This document shows positions 58,873 through 64,000 of a stretch of 64,000 bases of DNA, in pieces. The notes beneath the pieces are model-generated. The model searched no databases. It was not told where the DNA came from and saw only the letters and a program-made list of their open reading frames with translations. The stretch covers positions 49,001-113,000 of the forward strand of contig DATLBT010000132.1 of the NCBI GenBank assembly GCA_035526825.1, in the 5' to 3' direction. How positions within the stretch are numbered: the stretch's first letter is position 1; every line of letters begins with the position of its first letter. The position numbers and the translations under genes are program-made. The stretch comes from JACPFV01 sp035526825 (GTDB lineage: Bacteria > Pseudomonadota > Gammaproteobacteria > Nevskiales > Nevskiaceae).

Positions 58873-60423
58873 TCAGTGCCGGAAGTGGCGAATCCCGGTA
58901 AACACCATCGCCAGCCCATGCTCGTCCGCTGCGGCGATCACTTCCGAATCGCGCATCGACCCGCCCGGCTGGATGATCGCGGTGACCCCCGCCGCCGCTG
59001 CCCCGTCGATCGTGTCGCGAAACGGGAAGAACGCGTCTGACGCCATCACCGAGCCGCGGACCTCGAGCTTCACGTCGGCGGCCTTGATGCCGGCGATGCG
59101 CGCGCTGTACACGCGGCTCATCTGGCCGGCGCCGACGCCGATGGTCTGGCGGTCGCGCGCGTAGACGATGGCGTTGGACTTGACGAATTTCACGACTTTC
59201 CAGGCGAACACCATGTCGTGCAGCTGTGCCTGGGTCGGCGCGACCTTGGTGACGACCTTGAGCAAGGATGCGTCGACCATCGCCAGGTCCGCATCCTGCA
59301 CCAGCAGGCCGCCGCCGATGCGCTTGTAGTCGAACGAGGCCGGCGTTTCTTCCGGCCACGCGCCGCACTGGAGCAGGCGCACGTTAGGCTTGCTCGCTGC
59401 GGCGGCCGCGGCCTGCGCGCTGATCGACGGCGCGACGATGACCTCGACGAATTGCCGGTCGATGATCGCCTGCAAGGTGGCGCTGTCCAGCTCGCGATTA
59501 AACGCGATGATGCCGCCGAACGCCGACGTCGGGTCGGTCTGGTAGGCAAGGTCGTAGGCGCGGCCGATGCCGTCGAGGCTCACCGCAACACCGCACGGAT
59601 TGGCGTGCTTGACGATCACGCACGCAGGCTTGGAGTACTGCTTGACGCACTCGAGCGCGGCGTCGGCGTCAGCGATGTTGTTGTACGACAACTCCTTGCC
59701 CTGCAGCTGCTTCGACGCCGAAATCGTGCCGGGCGGGGTCAGGCCTTCCGCATAGAAGGCGCCGCGCTGGTGCGGGTTTTCGCCGTAACGGAGGTCCATC
59801 CGCTTGTCGAGGACAAGGTTGAGCGTCGGCGGAAACGCGGCCGTCGGCAAATCTCCGTGAAGGTACTGCGCCACGCGCGCGTCGTAGGCGGCCGTGTGCG
59901 CAAAAGCCTTTGCGGCGAGCTCGTTGCGGAGCGGCTGGGCCAGGGTCCCGGCCTTGACGGCCTCGAGCACGCGGCCGTAGTCGGCCGGGTCGACCACGAC
60001 CGCGACGTGCGCATGGTTCTTGGCCGCGGCGCGCACCATCGCCGGACCGCCGATGTCGATGTTTTCCACCGCCTCATCGCGCGTGCAGCCGGACCTGGCA
60101 ATGGTTTGCGCGAAGGGGTAGAGGTTCACGACGATCAAATCGATCGGCGCGATGCCGTGGTGGCGCATCACCGAATCATCGGTGCCGCGACGGCCGAGGA
60201 TGCCGCCGTGGATCTTGGGATGCAGCGTCTTGACGCGGCCGTCCATGATCTCGGGGAAGCCGGTGACGTCGGCGACCTCGCGCGCCGGCAGGCCGGCATC
60301 CTTCAGCAGCTTGTGGGTGCCGCCAGTGGAGACGAGCTCGATGCCGAGGCCGGCAAGGGCACGGGCGAAATCGACGAGTCCGGTTTTGTCTGAAACCGAG
60401 AGCAGGGCCCGCTGCGGTTTCAT
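58873..60423 (-). CDS. purH: PurH, AICAR transformylase / IMP cyclohydrolase
   Basis: Performs the last two steps of IMP synthesis. The 516-residue protein has the N-terminal cyclohydrolase domain (RALLSVSDKTGLVDFARAL, GRVKTLHPKIHGGIL) and the C-terminal transformylase domain with the catalytic KH in VIVKHANPCGVAVS and SDAFFPFRDTIDGAAAAGV. Length is standard (about 520). Its start overlaps the fis stop (ATGA), so the two are one operon. Confidence 0.96.
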   Translation of the reverse strand: MKPQRALLSVSDKTGLVDFARALAGLGIELVSTGGTHKLLKDAGLPAREVADVTGFPEIMDGRVKTLHPKIHGGILGRRGTDDSVMRHHGIAPIDLIVVNLYPFAQTIARSGCTRDEAVENIDIGGPAMVRAAAKNHAHVAVVVDPADYGRVLEAVKAGTLAQPLRNELAAKAFAHTAAYDARVAQYLHGDLPTAAFPPTLNLVLDKRMDLRYGENPHQRGAFYAEGLTPPGTISASKQLQGKELSYNNIADADAALECVKQYSKPACVIVKHANPCGVAVSLDGIGRAYDLAYQTDPTSAFGGIIAFNRELDSATLQAIIDRQFVEVIVAPSISAQAAAAAASKPNVRLLQCGAWPEETPASFDYKRIGGGLLVQDADLAMVDASLLKVVTKVAPTQAQLHDMVFAWKVVKFVKSNAIVYARDRQTIGVGAGQMSRVYSARIAGIKAADVKLEVRGSVMASDAFFPFRDTIDGAAAAGVTAIIQPGGSMRDSEVIAAADEHGLAMVFTGIRHFRH

Positions 60424-60695
60424 CCGCGAGCGCTGGGTTGTTCTTTGATCTTGTGCTGCCGCAATTTCTTGCGGAGCGTGGCGCGGTTGAGGCCGAGGAT
60501 CGAGGCGGCTCGCGACTGATTGCCGTTGCAGTACTTCATCGTTGCTTTCAACAGGGGCGGCTCCACCTGCTCGAGGATCATGCCGTAAAGCTCTTTCGGC
60601 GGCGTGTGGCCGTTGAGCTCCTTGAAGAAGCCGTCCAGGCTGTGCGCGACGTAATGGCTCAGCGGCTTGGTGTCAGAAGATTTTGATGCGGACAT
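60420..60695 (-). CDS. fis: Fis, nucleoid-associated DNA-binding protein
   Basis: The ATG at 60695 gives 91 residues, close to E. coli Fis (98). The beta-hairpin and helix region KELNGHTPPKELYGMILEQV and the C-terminal helix-turn-helix NQSRAASILGLNRATLRKKL are intact. Fis shapes chromosome and rRNA transcription in growth. The usual partner dusB is not adjacent; fis is instead joined to purH. GGAAAGAGG precedes the start. Confidence 0.93.
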   Translation of the reverse strand: MSASKSSDTKPLSHYVAHSLDGFFKELNGHTPPKELYGMILEQVEPPLLKATMKYCNGNQSRAASILGLNRATLRKKLRQHKIKEQPSARG

Positions 60696-60712
60696 GGCCC
60701 CTCTTTCCTTCA

Positions 60713-60764
60713 GCCCCGCGGCCTGCGCCTTCTCGGCGCATCGACTTCCTGACTTGCGCGGGGC
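60713..60764 (-). ncRNA. Structured 5' leader of fis-purH (predicted nested hairpin)
   Basis: Outer perfect 8-bp arms GCCCCGCG (60713-60720) and CGCGGGGC (60757-60764) enclose an inner perfect 6-bp stem TGCGCC (60724-60729) and GGCGCA (60735-60740). In the minus-strand mRNA this folds the 5' leader from near the start site to 18 bases before the fis start. It may regulate translation; no riboswitch class is recognised. Confidence 0.5.
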
Positions 60765-60768
60765 GGCA

Positions 60769-60774
60769 ATCATA
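60769..60774 (-). promoter_or_regulatory. Candidate -10 element of fis
   Basis: The minus strand reads TATGAT, five of six consensus bases, about 74 bp upstream of the fis start. A T-rich block TTTTTT lies 17 bp further upstream as a weak -35; TTGACA occurs further out. Confidence 0.4.
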
Positions 60775-60887
60775 CTCCCAATCGGCGCCGCAAAAAAAGC
60801 ACGCGAAGCGAATTCAAACCAAAGGCGATGTGCTGTCAAGACTTGCGCGTCATCACGCTCTGTGCGAGTTCACGAGCGATCACCACG

Positions 60888-61775
60888 CTAGCGGCGCCGG
60901 CGCCCCTCGAGCCGCACCCAGTCCTCGCGCTCGACCACCGGCGCGAAGTCGAATGCGCTCTCATAGGCGCGCTGCACCTCCTCCGCGTGCTGCGGCAGCA
61001 GTCCCGCCATCACCAGCGTGCCGCCGGGCGCGGTCGACGCGATCAGCCGCGGCGCCAGCGTCGTGAGCGGCCCGGCCAGGATGTTCGCAACGACCACCGG
61101 ATGCTGCCGTTCGACGTAGTCGGCCGACCCGCACACCTCGAGGCGCGCGCCGACGGCGTTGACCTCGGCGTTGTCGCGAGCCGCAACCAGCGCCTGCGGG
61201 TCGATGTCGACCGCCGTCGCGCGTGACGCGCCGAGCTTGAGTGCAGCGATCGCGAGCAGTCCCGAGCCGCAACCGTAATCGAGCACCGCCTTGCCGGCGA
61301 GGTCGGCGCCAGCGAGCCAGTCGAGGCACAGCGCCGTGCTCGGGTGCGTGCCGGTGCCGAAGGCGAGGCCAGGATCGAGTGCGACGATCACCGCGTCGCG
61401 ATCGGCGATCTCATGCAGCTTGGCGCGCGGGCTGACCCACAGGCGCTCGCCGAAGCGCAGCGGTTTCCAGTCGCGCAGCCAGATGCGCACCCACTCCTGG
61501 TCTTCGAGCTCGGCGGTCGTGACGATCGCCTGTTTGCCATCGGGCAGTGTGTCGCGCAGCGCAGCGATTGCGGGCGTGAGGTCGGTGCCGGGCGCGAACA
61601 AGCCGATGGTGCGGGTGCGCAGCCACAACGGCGCCTCGCCGGGCGCGGGTTCGAGCACGGGATTATCCGCGGCGTCGACCTGCGTCACCGACTGCGCGCC
61701 GGCGGCAAGCAGGATCTCTTCGGCGAACTCGGGATGGCGGCACAGCACGACCAACTGCGGCCAGCTCGCGGTCAC
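60888..61775 (-). CDS. prmA: PrmA, ribosomal protein L11 methyltransferase
   Basis: Trimethylates ribosomal protein L11. The 295-residue product (GTG at 61775, overlapping the accC stop as GTGA) has the SAM motif DYGCGSGLLAIAALKLGA (about 165-182), AVDIDPQALVAA after the second strand, and VVVANILAGPL. The N-terminal L11-binding domain is present (WPQLVVLCRHPEFAEEILLA). Order aroQ-accB-accC-prmA is common in gammaproteobacteria. Confidence 0.95.
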   Translation of the reverse strand: MTASWPQLVVLCRHPEFAEEILLAAGAQSVTQVDAADNPVLEPAPGEAPLWLRTRTIGLFAPGTDLTPAIAALRDTLPDGKQAIVTTAELEDQEWVRIWLRDWKPLRFGERLWVSPRAKLHEIADRDAVIVALDPGLAFGTGTHPSTALCLDWLAGADLAGKAVLDYGCGSGLLAIAALKLGASRATAVDIDPQALVAARDNAEVNAVGARLEVCGSADYVERQHPVVVANILAGPLTTLAPRLIASTAPGGTLVMAGLLPQHAEEVQRAYESAFDFAPVVEREDWVRLEGRRRR

Positions 61776-63118
61776 TCCCACTCGGCCAGCATCTCTTCGA
61801 GATAGTGGATGTGGTGCTCGCCGGCCTTGAACACCTTGTCCTGCATGATGCGGCGCTGCAGCGGCACGTTGGTCTTGATGCCGTCGACGATGATCTCGGA
61901 CAGCGCCACCTGCATGCGCGCGATGGCCGAGGCGCGGTCGGAGCCGTGCACGATCAGCTTGCCGATCATCGAGTCGTAGTACGGCGGCACCGTGTAACCG
62001 GCGTAAACGTGGCTGTCCATGCGCACGCCCGGGCCGCCTGGCGCGTGGTACTTCTGGATGGTGCCCGGTGAGGGCGTGAAGACGCGCGGGTCTTCGGCAT
62101 TGATGCGGCACTCGATTGCGTGACCGCGCGGCTTGAGCTGGTCCTGGCGCAGGTTGAGCGTCTCGCCCGCGGCGATGCGGATCTGCCACTTGACCAGGTC
62201 GACCGAGGTGACCTGCTCGGTCACCGGGTGCTCCACCTGGATGCGCGTGTTCATCTCGATGAAATAGAACTTGCCGCCGTCATAGAGGAACTCCATGGTG
62301 CCGGCGCCGCGATAGCCGATGCGCTTGCAGGCCTCGACGCACAGCTTGCCGATCTCGTCGCGCTGGGCCTGCGTGATGCCCGGCGCCGGCGACTCCTCGA
62401 CGACCTTCTGGTTGCGGCGCTGCATCGAGCAGTCGCGCTCGCCGAGATGCACGACATTGCCGTGGCCATCGGCCAGCATCTGCACTTCGATATGGCGCGG
62501 CACCTCGAGGTATTTCTCGAGGAACACGCTGCCATCGCGGAAAGCCGCGGTGGCCTCGGTGCGCGCCATCTGGATTTTCTGGATCAGCTCGTCTTCCTGG
62601 CGCACCACGTGCATGCCGCGACCGCCGCCGCCAGCGGCCGCCTTGATGAGCACCGGGTAGCCCACCTTGCGCGCGATCGCGTGGCACTCGGCCTCGTCCT
62701 CGGGCAATACGCCCACGGAACCCGGCACGCACGGCACGCCGGCCGCGATCATCTCGGCCTTGGCCGAGGTCTTGCCGCCCATCAGGCGAATGGTCTGCGA
62801 GCGCGGGCCAATGAAGGTAAAGCCGCTTTTTTCGACGCTCTCGGCAAAGTCGGCGTTCTCGGACAGGAAGCCGTAGCCCGGATGGATCGCCTCGGCCTGC
62901 GCCACTTCCGCCGCGCTGATGATCGCGGCCATGTTGAGGTAGCTCTTGCTGGCGGGACCGGGCCCGATGCACACCGCCTCGTCGGCGAGCAGCACGTGCT
63001 TGAGCTCGCGGTCCGCAGTCGAATGCACCGCCACGGTCTTGATGCCCAGTTCCCGGCACGCACGCAGGATGCGCAGCGCGATCTCGCCACGGTTGGCGAT
63101 CAGGATCTTCTGGAACAT
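61772..63118 (-). CDS. accC: AccC, biotin carboxylase of acetyl-CoA carboxylase
   Basis: Carboxylates biotin on AccB in the first step of fatty acid synthesis. The 448-residue enzyme from ATG 63118 has ILIANRGEIALRILRA, the ATP loop AAGGGGRGMHVV, the catalytic EMNTRIQVEHPVTE and the late DSMIGKLIVHG. The start overlaps the accB stop (TGATG). Confidence 0.97.
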   Translation of the reverse strand: MFQKILIANRGEIALRILRACRELGIKTVAVHSTADRELKHVLLADEAVCIGPGPASKSYLNMAAIISAAEVAQAEAIHPGYGFLSENADFAESVEKSGFTFIGPRSQTIRLMGGKTSAKAEMIAAGVPCVPGSVGVLPEDEAECHAIARKVGYPVLIKAAAGGGGRGMHVVRQEDELIQKIQMARTEATAAFRDGSVFLEKYLEVPRHIEVQMLADGHGNVVHLGERDCSMQRRNQKVVEESPAPGITQAQRDEIGKLCVEACKRIGYRGAGTMEFLYDGGKFYFIEMNTRIQVEHPVTEQVTSVDLVKWQIRIAAGETLNLRQDQLKPRGHAIECRINAEDPRVFTPSPGTIQKYHAPGGPGVRMDSHVYAGYTVPPYYDSMIGKLIVHGSDRASAIARMQVALSEIIVDGIKTNVPLQRRIMQDKVFKAGEHHIHYLEEMLAEWE

Positions 63119-63594
63119 CAGGCCGGGTCGATGACGAACAGCGGCTGGTCGAACTGCACCGCCTGCTCGTTCTCGATGAGGATCTCGGCGATCGTGCCCG
63201 AAGCATCGGCCTCGATCTGGTTCAGCATCTTCATCGCCTCGATGATGCACAGCGTCTGGCCCTGCTTGACGGTCTGGCCAACCTCGACAAAGGACTTGGC
63301 GCCCGGCGAGGGCGAGCGATAGAACGTGCCGACCATCGGCGACTTCACCACGTGGCCCCGGGTCACGTTGAGGATCTTCTCGGCGGCCGCGCTCGGCCGC
63401 GGCGCCGCTGGGGCGGGCGTCGCCGCGGGGGCGGCCGGCAGCGGCGGCGGCGCTGCGTAGGTCATGAAGGGCTGGTGGCTACCGGTGGGGTGGCGCGCGA
63501 TGCGCACCGACTCCTCCCCCTCCTTGACCTCCAGTTCGGCGATGCCCGACTGCTCGAGCAGGTCGATCAGGGTCTTGATCTTGCGCAGGTCCAT
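63118..63594 (-). CDS. accB: AccB, biotin carboxyl carrier protein
   Basis: The 158-residue carrier holds biotin on Lys122 in EAMKMLNQIEAD. An N-terminal helical region (KIKTLIDLLEQSGIAELEVK) and a Pro/Ala linker (APPPLPAAPAATPAPAAPRP) precede the biotinyl domain. Directly upstream of accC on the same strand. Confidence 0.97.
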   Translation of the reverse strand: MDLRKIKTLIDLLEQSGIAELEVKEGEESVRIARHPTGSHQPFMTYAAPPPLPAAPAATPAPAAPRPSAAAEKILNVTRGHVVKSPMVGTFYRSPSPGAKSFVEVGQTVKQGQTLCIIEAMKMLNQIEADASGTIAEILIENEQAVQFDQPLFVIDPA

Positions 63595-63604
63595 GACGTC
63601 CTCT

Positions 63605-64000
63605 TCAGTGCGTGGTGGCCAGCTGTGCGTGCGCAGCCTGCAGCGCCAGGCGGTAGCCGAGCGGGCCCAGCCCGACGATCACGCCGCGAGCGATGTCGGA
63701 AAAGAAAGACTGCCGGCGGAACGTCTCGCGGGCATGAGTGTTGGACAAATGAATCTCGATGAACGGCAGGGCTACCGCGAGCAGCGCGTCGCGCAGCGCC
63801 ACCGAGGTATGCGTGTAGGCGCCGGGGTTCAGCAGTACGTAAGCGACGTTGTCGGTCTTCGCGCGGTGAACCCGGTCCACGAGCTCGCCTTCGTGGTTGC
63901 TCTGGTAGGTCTGCAGCCGGTGGCCGAGGCGGCCGGCTTCGGCAATGAGGTCGGTCTCGATCTGCGCGAGCGAGGTCTGGCCGTACAGCTTCGGCTCGCG
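63605..64000 (-). CDS. aroQ: AroQ, type II 3-dehydroquinate dehydratase (5' end outside window)
   Basis: Dehydrates 3-dehydroquinate in aromatic amino acid synthesis. The last 131 residues are visible and the frame is open to the right edge. Hallmarks are TYQSNHEGELVDRVH, the substrate loop LNPGAYTHTSVALRDAL with the catalytic His, and EIHLSNTHARETFR. It precedes accB by 10 bp. Only the first residues (PNLN-type start and the lid loop) are missing. Confidence 0.95.
   Translation of the reverse strand, partial: REPKLYGQTSLAQIETDLIAEAGRLGHRLQTYQSNHEGELVDRVHRAKTDNVAYVLLNPGAYTHTSVALRDALLAVALPFIEIHLSNTHARETFRRQSFFSDIARGVIVGLGPLGYRLALQAAHAQLATTH

Overview
The window looks like a piece of a high-GC gammaproteobacterial chromosome, most likely from the Xanthomonadales/Nevskiales side of the class. 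The reasons are the gene order gatB-gatA-gatC next to a divergent mreB-mreC-mreD-mrdA-rodA-mltB-rlpA-dacC run, an mla operon that carries mlaA, a fis gene, full fadA-fadB-fadE beta-oxidation genes, and many GTG starts with 1-4 base gene overlaps. No rRNA, intact tRNA or CRISPR array was seen.

Region 1 (1-10170) is an integrated island, visibly less GC-rich than the rest. Its right edge is a 25-bp tRNA 3' end (glutamine-type, ending CCCCCAGCCA) followed by a bidirectional terminator, so the intact tRNA and probably the integrase should lie left of the window. The island holds a tight three-gene cassette (SNF2-type helicase, GHKL ATPase, phosphoribosyltransferase-like protein) that I cannot match to a named defence system. 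It also holds an Xre repressor divergent from a coupled pair of small genes, an AlpA regulator with a small terminase subunit (the signature of a phage satellite), and a GmrSD-like DUF262/DUF1524 restriction nuclease.

Region 2 (10204-16755) is core chromosome with a small transporter, a secreted lipase and its putative foldase, a DUF4142 protein, a thiolase and a leucine dehydrogenase-type enzyme.

Region 3 (16761-30617, minus strand) is a nearly unbroken 16-gene run from mreB to mlaA. It covers cell-wall elongation, septal and peptidoglycan hydrolases, D-amino acid supply, lipoyl transfer and outer-membrane lipid asymmetry. Region 4 (30775-39705, plus strand) carries gatCAB, hslO, a DUF1295/cyclopropane-synthase-like lipid modification pair, a thioredoxin-TPR protein and purU.

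Region 5 (39709-51029) is fatty-acid centred: a lipocalin, an acyl-CoA synthetase, a DUF1329 protein, fadE, fadB and fadA, with a divergent TetR regulator and a palindrome between the two promoters. Region 6 (51030-64000) holds a giant PHP-domain lipoprotein, small membrane and redox genes, an ECF sigma/anti-sigma/DUF4097 operon, fis-purH, and aroQ-accB-accC-prmA. Two lipoproteins (MlaA and the lipocalin), and possibly the D-amino acid aminotransferase, appear to start at CTG codons.
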